The translations under genes were made by a program, and so were the position numbers. Under the pieces are notes generated by a model that worked only from the letters and a program-made list of their open reading frames with translations, did no database searches and was not told the DNA's origin. From CAVDWX01 sp963612735 (GTDB lineage Bacteria; Bacillota_I; Bacilli_A; RFN20; CAG-826), in contig CAVDWX010000046.1 of the NCBI GenBank assembly GCA_963612735.1, forward strand, positions 1 through 14,782: a stretch of DNA of 14,782 nucleotides. Reading direction: 5' to 3'. Position 1 is the first letter of the stretch; each line of letters begins with the position of its first letter. This document shows, piece after piece, positions 7,128-14,348 of this stretch.

Positions 7128-8573
7128 TTAATCGCTATCTGATGATGAAGTATTTACATTTTTTGCTAAACGGGGATCACGAGGAGGAATTAAAGTAGCG
7201 GGGTCCACTGAACCGGTCTTAACTAAAGCAATTTTAGCAAAGCTTGGCCCAATAATTTCCAAGATGACGCAACCAGTTAAAACAATAGTGTAAACAAAAT
7301 TAATCATCTCATTATTTTCTGGTAATACCATTTGAGCTAAGTTAATTAAGCCGACCGCTACACTAGTAAGAGTTAACATCGTCAAAGTCAAATATAAACG
7401 AGTTGATTTATTATACCCAAAGGCTTTGCCCACAAAGTGAAGTGATAAAAATTGTGATCCAGTTCTAAATAAGACAAATAGGATAGCGATGATGACAACC
7501 GCTAAATCTTGGAAAGATGAAAAATCTAGTTTTGCACCACTTACAACAAAGAACAAGCACAAAACAGGTGGTAAAAATGCATCTAATTGGAAGAATAAAG
7601 CTTCAGATTTTGAAAAGTTATAATAGAAAATGCCAAAAGCCATACAAGGAAGTAATGGAGATACTTTAGCAAGTGGAAGAGCGTTTGAAATAGAAGAATA
7701 AGGAATAGAAGATAGAGCCACTAAAATAGTGGAAAATGCGATAGTTAAAATAATTCGAGAATCATTGGTTCTCTTATAGTTATTGAGTTTAGAAAGAATA
7801 AAGCCAAATAAAGCTCCAACAGTACAAAAAATCAAATTAGAAATGAGTGGTTTAATCGTTGTATAAATAACTTGACCAGCTTTAATATTTCCCTCAGTAT
7901 TAAGCCCGCCTAAAACACCAGTAGAGGTTAATCCTAAAACTACTGAGAATAACAATATAGCAATGATATTACAAAATAAGATATTTTGGAAAACAGTCTC
8001 CACAAATGGACCCTTGGCTTTATATTGACGAATAATAGAACTTGTCGCAGTTGGAGATATTGTAGCGGCACATGCTCCAATAATAAATGCAGGAGCGACT
8101 CCATATGCGCTAGCCTTATTAAAAGCAAGTCCGTAAATCAAGTATGAGATCCCTCCAACAATGACGCCAGTAATCAAAGAAGTGAAAAGTGAAATCAAAA
8201 ACACTTTAATTCCGGCGCTTTTTAATGAAGAAAACTTAAAATAACGGCCACAAGAGAAAGCAATAAATCCCATAGTGATATCACCAACAAAGCTTAAACC
8301 GGCGTAACCAATATATTGATTAGTGGAATTATAACCTTCATATCCAGTCACCATGTAACGAGGCACAACCGCTAATAAAGATGGGCCTAAAATGATACCT
8401 AAAATGATATAACCAGTCACATATGGTATCTTGCATAATTTACAAATACGAGAAATCGCAAAGCCTCCGATTAGGGCAATTGCGATGATAATTAAAATCA
8501 TTGGGATTGGGCCAAGTAGGTTATATACCTTAGACATCCAATCGTAATAAGGTTTGGGTAATATCCCAGTCAT
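7128..8573 (-). CDS. CPA-type cation/proton antiporter-like membrane protein
   Basis: The 481-residue protein is very hydrophobic, with about 12 predicted membrane segments, and resembles monovalent cation:proton antiporters (Na_H_Exchanger fold). Recognisable parts are the first segments with YVTGYIILGIILGPSLL (51-67), the unwound stretch CAATISPTAT (168-177) followed by IRQYKAKGP, and LFFVVSGAKLDFSSF (340-354). In typical relatives the next helix carries an acidic pair (as in ALDDALGI) that binds the ion; here the aligned stretch reads FCNIIAI (200-206) with Cys201-Asn202 and no acid. Transport may therefore differ from ordinary Na+/H+ exchange. The C-terminal tail is Ser/Asp-rich. AGGAGG 7 bases before the ATG at 8573 fixes the start; a TTG at 8579 is too close to that site. 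The gene lies between cysS and rlmB, where B. subtilis has mrnC. Confidence 0.85.
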   Translation of the reverse strand: MTGILPKPYYDWMSKVYNLLGPIPMILIIIAIALIGGFAISRICKLCKIPYVTGYIILGIILGPSLLAVVPRYMVTGYEGYNSTNQYIGYAGLSFVGDITMGFIAFSCGRYFKFSSLKSAGIKVFLISLFTSLITGVIVGGISYLIYGLAFNKASAYGVAPAFIIGACAATISPTATSSIIRQYKAKGPFVETVFQNILFCNIIAILLFSVVLGLTSTGVLGGLNTEGNIKAGQVIYTTIKPLISNLIFCTVGALFGFILSKLNNYKRTNDSRIILTIAFSTILVALSSIPYSSISNALPLAKVSPLLPCMAFGIFYYNFSKSEALFFQLDAFLPPVLCLFFVVSGAKLDFSSFQDLAVVIIAILFVLFRTGSQFLSLHFVGKAFGYNKSTRLYLTLTMLTLTSVAVGLINLAQMVLPENNEMINFVYTIVLTGCVILEIIGPSFAKIALVKTGSVDPATLIPPRDPRLAKNVNTSSSDSD

Positions 8574-8580
8574 AAACAAA

Positions 8581-8586
8581 CCTCCT
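8581..8586 (-). promoter_or_regulatory. Ribosome binding site of the antiporter gene
   Basis: AGGAGG on the minus strand, 7 bases before the ATG at 8573 and directly after the cysS stop codon. It selects the ATG over the upstream TTG at 8579. Confidence 0.8.
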
Positions 8587-8587
8587 A

Positions 8588-9925
8588 CTACATTATTTTT
8601 CTTTCAATCAAGACTGTCCTCAATTTGTCAGAAAGCGCAAAATCTTTGTTTTGCTTGCTTAATAAATAAGCGGAATATATTTGTTTGTCTTCAGTAGACA
8701 TTGTTACGTAGTGAATATCTAAGCCAAGTATATTAAACATATCGCTTAGAGTTTTAAAATAATCATTAAGTTTACTTAAATCAGCATCCTTATTTCTAAG
8801 TTCTTGATTAGCCAACTTAATTATTTCAAAGAGTTCGCTCAAGGCATTAGATGTATTCAAATCATCCGCGAGAGCTTCTAAAAATGTATTTATATAAAGA
8901 GGTTTCCCTATGGATAAATCTATATCATTGCTTTGTAATTTTAAAGATAGTTGGCGATATACCATTTCCATCTTATTTATTTCCTGTTGAGCAGTTTTAA
9001 TGGTGTCTTCCGTATAGTTAACTGGTTGACGATAATGAGTGGATAAGATAACAAGACGAGTAACAGGCCCACCAAATTCTTCAATCATATCTTTTGCGTA
9101 GATAACATTTCCTAACGATTTACTCATTTTAGTATTATTAAAATTGACAAAAGCATTATGCATCCAATATCGAGCGATGTGATTGTGGTGAGTAGCTTCA
9201 GCTTGTGCTATTTCATTCTCATGATGTGGAAATTTTAAATCATAGCCACCACCATGAATATCGATTATGTGATCAGGAAAAATTGTATCAATCATGACGC
9301 AGCATTCAGTATGCCATCCAGGTCGACCTCTTCCCCAAGGAGAAGGCCAATTAATGCCTTCATTAGTTTTCTTCCATAAAACGAAATCAAGTGGATTCTC
9401 TTTATTGGTATTTTCTTCTATGCGAGCGCCAACCATTAAATCTTTGATATTAATGCCGGATAACGTTCCATAATCATCAATTTTAGAAACTCTAAAATAG
9501 ACGTCATCTCCCTTAACATAGGCGGCGTCCACTTTAATTAACTGTTCGATATATTTAATGATTGAATCGATATATTCAGTTACTTTAGGAGTGATATCAG
9601 GCAAACGTGAACCGATAGCGATGGACGTTTTCTTAAATTCATTGATATAAAATTCAGTTAAGTCATGTTCACTCTTATTTTCTTTAATAGCTTCTTTAAT
9701 AATCTTGTCATCGACATTAGTAAAATTAGAGACATAAGTCACTTTATAACCAACATATTCAAAATATCTTCTAAGGGTATCAAAAACCACAACTGGTCTC
9801 ATGTTACCGATATGAGGATAATTATAAACAGTCGGCCCACAGACATACATCGAAACTTCATCTTTATGTAAAGGAGTAAATATTTCAATTTTGTTAGTAA
9901 AAGAATTATAAATTTTTATTTCCAT
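8588..9925 (-). CDS. cysS: Cysteinyl-tRNA synthetase
   Basis: This class I aminoacyl-tRNA synthetase charges tRNA-Cys in the cytoplasm. The 445-residue product has the HIGH-type motif as HIGN (38-41), KMSKS (266-270) and the Zn2+ site: Cys29 (YVCGPTVY), Cys208 (GWHTEC), His234 and Glu238 (HHENE). These residues correspond to the E. coli zinc ligands. The C-terminus stops at KDFALSDKLRTVLIERKIM and lacks the final LEDTPQGTRW-type stretch found in many bacterial enzymes, so it is roughly 15-20 residues shorter than usual; the catalytic domain is complete. A T-box leader was sought upstream and not found. The ATG at 9925 gives the usual MEIKIYNSFT start. It appears to be the first gene of a run with the antiporter, rlmB and sigH. 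Confidence 0.97.
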   Translation of the reverse strand: MEIKIYNSFTNKIEIFTPLHKDEVSMYVCGPTVYNYPHIGNMRPVVVFDTLRRYFEYVGYKVTYVSNFTNVDDKIIKEAIKENKSEHDLTEFYINEFKKTSIAIGSRLPDITPKVTEYIDSIIKYIEQLIKVDAAYVKGDDVYFRVSKIDDYGTLSGINIKDLMVGARIEENTNKENPLDFVLWKKTNEGINWPSPWGRGRPGWHTECCVMIDTIFPDHIIDIHGGGYDLKFPHHENEIAQAEATHHNHIARYWMHNAFVNFNNTKMSKSLGNVIYAKDMIEEFGGPVTRLVILSTHYRQPVNYTEDTIKTAQQEINKMEMVYRQLSLKLQSNDIDLSIGKPLYINTFLEALADDLNTSNALSELFEIIKLANQELRNKDADLSKLNDYFKTLSDMFNILGLDIHYVTMSTEDKQIYSAYLLSKQNKDFALSDKLRTVLIERKIM

Positions 9926-9954
9926 AAATCGCTCAATTATTTTATTACAAAATT

Positions 9955-9971
9955 AAACTAATTGTTAGTTT
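9955..9971. repeat. Perfect 7-bp inverted repeat 30 bases before cysS
   Basis: AAACTAA-TTG-TTAGTTT: a 7-bp perfect palindrome with a 3-base centre. On the minus strand it is followed by AATTTTG, a poor terminator tail, so an operator or mRNA-leader hairpin is as likely as termination. Function unknown. Confidence 0.4.
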
Positions 9972-10034
9972 ATTTTACTACTAGTATTAAAAACTGATTT
10001 GTCTTCATAATCGATAGCTATTAAAAAGGACAAT

Positions 10035-10057
10035 ATTGAAATGTTTTATTTTTCAAT
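10035..10057. repeat. 7-bp inverted repeat in the hydA-cysS gap
   Basis: ATTGAAA and TTTCAAT are separated by 9 bases (10042-10050). It lies just downstream of the hydA terminator. There is no direct T-run, but TTTTT follows six bases later on the minus strand, so it could serve as a weak backup terminator. Confidence 0.35.
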
Positions 10058-10061
10058 AAAG

Positions 10062-10092
10062 AAAATGAGCTAGATTTGAACTAACCCATTTC
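10062..10092 (-). terminator. Intrinsic terminator of the hydrogenase operon
   Basis: On the minus strand AAATGGGTTAG and CTAGCTCATTT pair over 11 bp (two G-U pairs) around the 7-base loop TTCAAAT, and TTTTCTTTATT follows. It lies about 28 bases after the hydA stop codon. This is the most stable hairpin with a U-rich tail that I found in the window, and it separates hydCBA from cysS. Confidence 0.75.
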
Positions 10093-10119
10093 ATTATTTC
10101 ATTTTGTTAATTGATACCA

Positions 10120-11880
10120 CTATTTTTTAGGATATTGCTCACGATGTTCATCGTAATGGGTGTGAAGCAATGATTCCGCTAATTCGGAGCCTGGCTTAAT
10201 TAAAAATTCATTATATAAACGTTTGATATCAGGATTATTATGCGATTGACGAATAACGCATCTTTCATCTTCACTATAGAGCACTGAAGCACGTTTAGTT
10301 AAGTAAGTGTCCAAAATATCATCATCTTCATTACTTAAGAATAGAGGCTTCACATATGGCTGACCACCACCATTAATACATCCACCAGGACAGCCCATGA
10401 TTTCAATAAAAGCATATGGTGATGTGCCTTTTTTGATTTGTTCTAATAATGGTTTAGCGTTTTTCATACCAGAAGTAACTGCAATTTTAATAATAGTTCC
10501 ATTAACATCAATTGAAGCTTCTTTAACGCCTTCTAATCCTCTAACAGATTCAAAATTAATCTTGTCATATTCTTTATTAGTGAGCCAATAATATGCTGTT
10601 CGTAAAGCAGCTTCCATAACGCCACCAGTGACTCCAAAAATCACACCAGCGCCACTATATTCACCTAATAAATCATTATCAAATTCTTCTTCTGGTAATT
10701 TAGCCCAATTAATGCCACTACGTTTAATTAATTTAGCTAGTTCTCGAGTCGTTAAAACTGCATCAACATCATTTGGCATTTCCTCACGACTTCTTTCATA
10801 TTTTTTAGCGGTGCAAGGCATAATTGAAACAACAAATATATCTTTTGGATCAATATTATGTTTTTTTGCAAAATAAGATTTAATAATTGCGCCCACCATC
10901 ATATGAGGAGATTTGCAAGTTGAGACATGAGGAATTAATTCAGGATAATAGTATTCTAAATAATTAATCCATCCTGGCGAGCAAGACGTAATTTGTGGCA
11001 AAACCCCATTATTTTTTATTCTTTCGAGTAATTCGTTTGCTTCTTCCATGATGGTTAAGTCCGCTCCAAAATTAGTATCAAAGACTCGATAGAAGCCTAA
11101 GCGATGTAAAGCTGCCACCATCTTACCAGTACCAGTTGTGCCAATCTTTTCATTAAATTCTTCAGCAATTGTTGCTCTTACTGCAGGAGCGGTTTGAACT
11201 ATGACATATTTTCCACTTGCTAAAGCTAAATCAACTTTATCAATTTCACTATGTTCCATTAAAGCACCAGTAGGGCAAACATTAACGCATTGTCCACATT
11301 GAATACAAGGAGAGGTCGCAAAACTACGATTTTCAACAGGAGAAACAATAGTGTTAAATCCTCTATTTTCAAATCCAAGAATGCCAATGCCTTGTGCCTC
11401 TTTACAGCGAACTATACATCGGCCACACAAAATACATTTGCCAGTATCTCGAATAAGACCTGGAGCTAAAAGATCTAAAGTACGAGGAGTCGTTTCACCC
11501 ACATACATGCCATCTCTAGCACCCACCATCTTAGAAACTTCTAACAATTCACAATGATAATTTTTATCGCACTGTAAACAATTTTTATGGTGATTAGAAA
11601 GAAGAAGTTCAACGCTTGCGCGTCTAGCTTTAATGGCTTTAGGCGAGGAAACAATGATTTCCATGCCTTCACTAACAGGATAAGCGCAAGAGGCCACTAA
11701 TCCACGAGCGCCTTTTACTTCTACTAGACATACTCGACAACTCGCTAAAGAACATTTCCCATGATTAAATGCACATAAAGAAGGTATGACATAGCCACAT
11801 TTTCTGGCTGCTTCAAGAATTGTTAATCCTGATTCAACTTGATAATCCTTACCATCAATTTTAATATTAATTAACGCCAT
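10120..11880 (-). CDS. hydA: [FeFe] hydrogenase catalytic subunit HydA (trimeric, NADH/ferredoxin-linked type)
   Basis: HydA carries the H-cluster that makes or consumes H2. The 586-residue product has an N-terminal plant-type [2Fe-2S] domain (Cys36, 48, 51, 65), the His-Cys3 [4Fe-4S] site (His97, Cys101, 104, 110) and two [4Fe-4S] sites (Cys149, 152, 155, 159 and Cys192, 195, 198, 202). The H-cluster domain follows: L1 TSCSPGW (298-304), L2 MPCTAKKYE (354-362) and L3 EIMGCPGGCINGGGQP (493-508, Cys497 and Cys501). The C-terminal small-subunit domain ends in the typical LLHTHYDEHREQ. L1 departs from the canonical TSCCP. There is no extra C-terminal [2Fe-2S] domain. It follows hydC and hydB, 12 bases after hydB, with a TAGGAGGG ribosome site. 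A bifurcating role (ferredoxin plus NADH) is inferred from subunit make-up. Its HydEFG maturases are not in the window. Confidence 0.95.
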   Translation of the reverse strand: MALINIKIDGKDYQVESGLTILEAARKCGYVIPSLCAFNHGKCSLASCRVCLVEVKGARGLVASCAYPVSEGMEIIVSSPKAIKARRASVELLLSNHHKNCLQCDKNYHCELLEVSKMVGARDGMYVGETTPRTLDLLAPGLIRDTGKCILCGRCIVRCKEAQGIGILGFENRGFNTIVSPVENRSFATSPCIQCGQCVNVCPTGALMEHSEIDKVDLALASGKYVIVQTAPAVRATIAEEFNEKIGTTGTGKMVAALHRLGFYRVFDTNFGADLTIMEEANELLERIKNNGVLPQITSCSPGWINYLEYYYPELIPHVSTCKSPHMMVGAIIKSYFAKKHNIDPKDIFVVSIMPCTAKKYERSREEMPNDVDAVLTTRELAKLIKRSGINWAKLPEEEFDNDLLGEYSGAGVIFGVTGGVMEAALRTAYYWLTNKEYDKINFESVRGLEGVKEASIDVNGTIIKIAVTSGMKNAKPLLEQIKKGTSPYAFIEIMGCPGGCINGGGQPYVKPLFLSNEDDDILDTYLTKRASVLYSEDERCVIRQSHNNPDIKRLYNEFLIKPGSELAESLLHTHYDEHREQYPKK

Positions 11881-11892
11881 GATATTGCCCTC

Positions 11893-13767
11893 CTATTTTT
11901 TAATGATTGCACCAAATCGACAACTAGAAATACAGGCGCCACATTTAATACATTTATTTTGATCGATAACGAATGGTTCTTTACCAACAACACCACTAAT
12001 GCAACTAACAGGACAATTTCTTGAACATAGCGAGCATTTTCGACATTTTTCAGGAATGATATAGTAATGCATTAATGATTTACATACATGAGCGGGGCAT
12101 CGTTTTTCAACGACGTGAGCGATGTATTCATCTTCAAAGGCTGCCATAGTGGAAAGAATGGGATTAGGAGCGGTTTGACCTAATCCACAAAGGGAATTAG
12201 ATTTAATAACTTCCGCTAAAGATTTAAGTTCATGTAAATCTTCCATGGTTCCTTGACCATGTGTGATCTTTGTCAATATTTCTAAACAACGTTTAGTGCC
12301 AATACGGCAAGGTGAACATTTTCCGCAGGATTCATCACAAATAAAAGTCATATAGAATTTAGCAACATCTACCATACAGTTATCTTCATCCATGACAATA
12401 GCGCCACCGCTTCCCATCATCGAACCACGTGCAATAAGTGAGCCGTAATCAATAGGTGTATCCAAGTCTTTTTCAGTTAGACAGCCTCCAGAAGGTCCGC
12501 CAGTTTGGATGGCTTTAAACTTTTTACCATTTGGAATTCCACCACCAATATCAAAAATTAATTGTCTTAATGTTGTTCCCATTGGGACTTCCACTAAGCC
12601 AACATTATTAACTTTTCCTCCTAAAGCGAAAACTTTAGTACCTTTGCTATCATCGGTACCAAACGAAGCATAATGTTCAGCTCCTTCGCGGATGATATAA
12701 GGTACATTTGCGAGTGTTTCAACATTATTAATAACAGAAGGTTTCCCCCATAATCCCTTAACGGCTGGGAAAGGTGGACGAGGACGCGGCATACCACGTT
12801 TGCCTTCAATAGAGTTTAATAAAGCTGTTTCTTCTCCACAAACAAAAGCACCAGCTCCCAATCTAATATGACATCTAAAAGAAAAGTCAGTCCCTAAAAT
12901 ATTATCGCCTAATAAACCCGCTTCTTCACATTGTTTAATTGCTATTTTAAGTCTTTCAACAGCAACAGGATATTCCGCTCTGATGTAGAAATATCCATTT
13001 TTAGCGCCAATTGCATAACCCGCAATCATCATACCTTCGATGACATTGATAGGGTTACCTTCGATGATAGAACGATCCATGAATGCACCAGGATCGCCTT
13101 CATCACCATTGCAAATCATATATTTGTCTTCACTATCCACATTATAAGCAAATTGCCATTTTCTCCCAGTGGGGAAACCAGCTCCGCCTCTTCCTCTTAA
13201 ACCACTTTTAAGAACTTCATCGATGACTTCTTGTCGGCTCATATGAAGTGCTTTATTTAACGCTAAGAAAGAGCCATCACCTAATGCTTCATCTAAATCT
13301 TCTGGATTGATTTGATCATTACCGCGTAAGGCAATATCTCTTTTTTGTAGACGATAGAAATTAATTTCAGATTGTCTTCTAACTTTTTCTTTTGTGACAG
13401 GGTCGACAAACAACAATCTTTCAACAATTTCTCCACCTAAAATATCTTTTTCAAAAATTTCTTCAGCATCATTTACATTAACTTTGGTATATAAAGTTTC
13501 GTCAGGGAAAATCTTAACAAATGGACCTTGTGAACAAAAACCAAAGCATCCAACCACATTAGCGCTCACTTTATCTTCAACGCCATTTTCCTTGATAAGT
13601 TGTTGGAATCTAGTCAAAATCGCATGACTATCACTAGATAAACAGCCAGTACCACCGCAAACAACAATCGCTTTTTTGCCATCTTTCGCGTGGAATTTTT
13701 TGTCTAAGCAAGATGCACAGGATTCGACACGTTTGATCAATTCATCGCTATTTTTAATTTTTATCAT
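11893..13767 (-). CDS. hydB: Hydrogenase NADH-binding subunit HydB (NuoF-like)
   Basis: This flavin subunit exchanges electrons with NAD(H) and passes them to HydA and ferredoxin. The 624-residue product has, in order: a thioredoxin-like [2Fe-2S] domain (Cys37, 42, 74, 78); the NuoF FMN/NADH domain with the glycine-rich GLRGRGGAGFPTG (189-201), CNGDEGDPGAFMDR (219-232) and GAGAFVCGEETALLNSIEGKRG (304-325); an SLBB-like region (about 375-430); and the [4Fe-4S] motif ESCGKCSPCR with distal Cys527 (Cys481, 484, 487, 527). A Cys557/His560/Cys562 cluster resembles the zinc site reported in this subunit type. A C-terminal 2[4Fe-4S] ferredoxin domain closes the protein (Cys575, 578, 581, 585 and 606, 609, 612, 616). 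This domain order is that of HydB in trimeric hydrogenases rather than of complex I NuoF. Its ATG overlaps the hydC stop (TAATG) and is preceded by AAGGAGG. Confidence 0.95.
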   Translation of the reverse strand: MIKIKNSDELIKRVESCASCLDKKFHAKDGKKAIVVCGGTGCLSSDSHAILTRFQQLIKENGVEDKVSANVVGCFGFCSQGPFVKIFPDETLYTKVNVNDAEEIFEKDILGGEIVERLLFVDPVTKEKVRRQSEINFYRLQKRDIALRGNDQINPEDLDEALGDGSFLALNKALHMSRQEVIDEVLKSGLRGRGGAGFPTGRKWQFAYNVDSEDKYMICNGDEGDPGAFMDRSIIEGNPINVIEGMMIAGYAIGAKNGYFYIRAEYPVAVERLKIAIKQCEEAGLLGDNILGTDFSFRCHIRLGAGAFVCGEETALLNSIEGKRGMPRPRPPFPAVKGLWGKPSVINNVETLANVPYIIREGAEHYASFGTDDSKGTKVFALGGKVNNVGLVEVPMGTTLRQLIFDIGGGIPNGKKFKAIQTGGPSGGCLTEKDLDTPIDYGSLIARGSMMGSGGAIVMDEDNCMVDVAKFYMTFICDESCGKCSPCRIGTKRCLEILTKITHGQGTMEDLHELKSLAEVIKSNSLCGLGQTAPNPILSTMAAFEDEYIAHVVEKRCPAHVCKSLMHYYIIPEKCRKCSLCSRNCPVSCISGVVGKEPFVIDQNKCIKCGACISSCRFGAIIKK

Positions 13768-14255
13768 TATGCATTGGCCTCCTTATCTTTATATTCACGA
13801 ATAATTCCAGCAACTGCATCAGATTTCACCATTGGATAAACCTTTCCATTAATAGAAACAGCAGGAGCAATAGCGCATGCTCCAACACAACGTAAAACAT
13901 CTAAAGTAAACAAACCATCTTCAGTTGTTTCTCCAGGTTTAATTCCTAATAATTCAGAAAATTTATCAACAATAAGCTGTGAACCTTTGACATAACAAGC
14001 TGTGCCAAGGCAAACACCAATAACATATTTTCCTTTTGGGGTTAATGAGAAAAACGAATAAAAAGTAACAACGCCATAAATTTCAGAAACAGGAATACCA
14101 GTTAAATCTGAAACTAATTCTTGAACTTCAAGTGGAATATAACCATATTCTCTTTGAATATCACTTAGAATCATCATTAATGGTGTTGTTTCATTTTTAT
14201 AGCGTTCGACAATTTCGCTGATTTGTTTAACAGCGGACATCTGTAAATGCGCCAT
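13767..14255 (-). CDS. hydC: Hydrogenase [2Fe-2S] subunit HydC (NuoE-like)
   Basis: This is a small electron-transfer subunit related to the 24-kDa subunit of complex I. The 162-residue product has an N-terminal helical part with REYGYIP (35-41) and VTFYSFF (63-69), then a thioredoxin-like [2Fe-2S] domain with Cys82 and Cys87 (CLGTAC) and Cys123 and Cys127 (CVGAC). Its length fits the HydC/NuoE family. It is the first gene of the hydCBA operon, with AGGAGG about 5 bases before the ATG and a sigma-A-like promoter 40-70 bases upstream. It overlaps hydB by one base. Together with HydB and HydA it forms the usual three-subunit enzyme. Confidence 0.95.
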   Translation of the reverse strand: MAHLQMSAVKQISEIVERYKNETTPLMMILSDIQREYGYIPLEVQELVSDLTGIPVSEIYGVVTFYSFFSLTPKGKYVIGVCLGTACYVKGSQLIVDKFSELLGIKPGETTEDGLFTLDVLRCVGACAIAPAVSINGKVYPMVKSDAVAGIIREYKDKEANA

Positions 14256-14293
14256 AAATTCCTCCTAAGATTTGAGTTACAAACAATAAAATA

Positions 14294-14322
14294 ATTTTAA
14301 ATGTTGATCGTTATATTTACAA
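14294..14322 (-). promoter_or_regulatory. Sigma-A-type promoter of hydCBA
   Basis: On the minus strand TTGTAA (14322-14317) and TAAAAT (14299-14294) are separated by exactly 17 bases. They match the consensus at 4/6 and 5/6. Transcription would start near 14287, giving a leader of about 32 bases with the hydC AGGAGG site. I saw no clear Rex-type operator (TTGTGA..TCACAA) overlapping it. Confidence 0.55.
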
Positions 14323-14348
14323 TATAGATTTTGCCTAACTAGAACGTT

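Larger units (their letters stand above)
9926..10061. other. Intergenic region before cysS
   Basis: Between the hydrogenase terminator and cysS there is no credible reading frame. It holds two inverted repeats (10035-10057 and 9955-9971) and presumably the cysS promoter. The best candidate on the minus strand is TTGTCC followed 18 bases later by TATGAA, but the match is poor. No T-box antiterminator sequence (AGGGTGG-type) is present. Confidence 0.5.

Noticed and set aside
7940..8128. Minus-strand 62-codon open frame
   Set aside because: Out-of-frame shadow inside the antiporter gene with no start signals.
9665..9871. Plus-strand 68-codon open frame
   Set aside because: Antisense shadow of the cysS 5' region.
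10397..13627. Several plus-strand and one minus-strand short open frames across hydA and hydB
   Set aside because: All overlap strongly supported hydrogenase genes; none has a ribosome site or a family match.
14256..14348. Possible Rex (NADH-sensing) operator in the hydC promoter
   Set aside because: TTGTAA is present, but the second half-site that would complete a Rex palindrome is missing.
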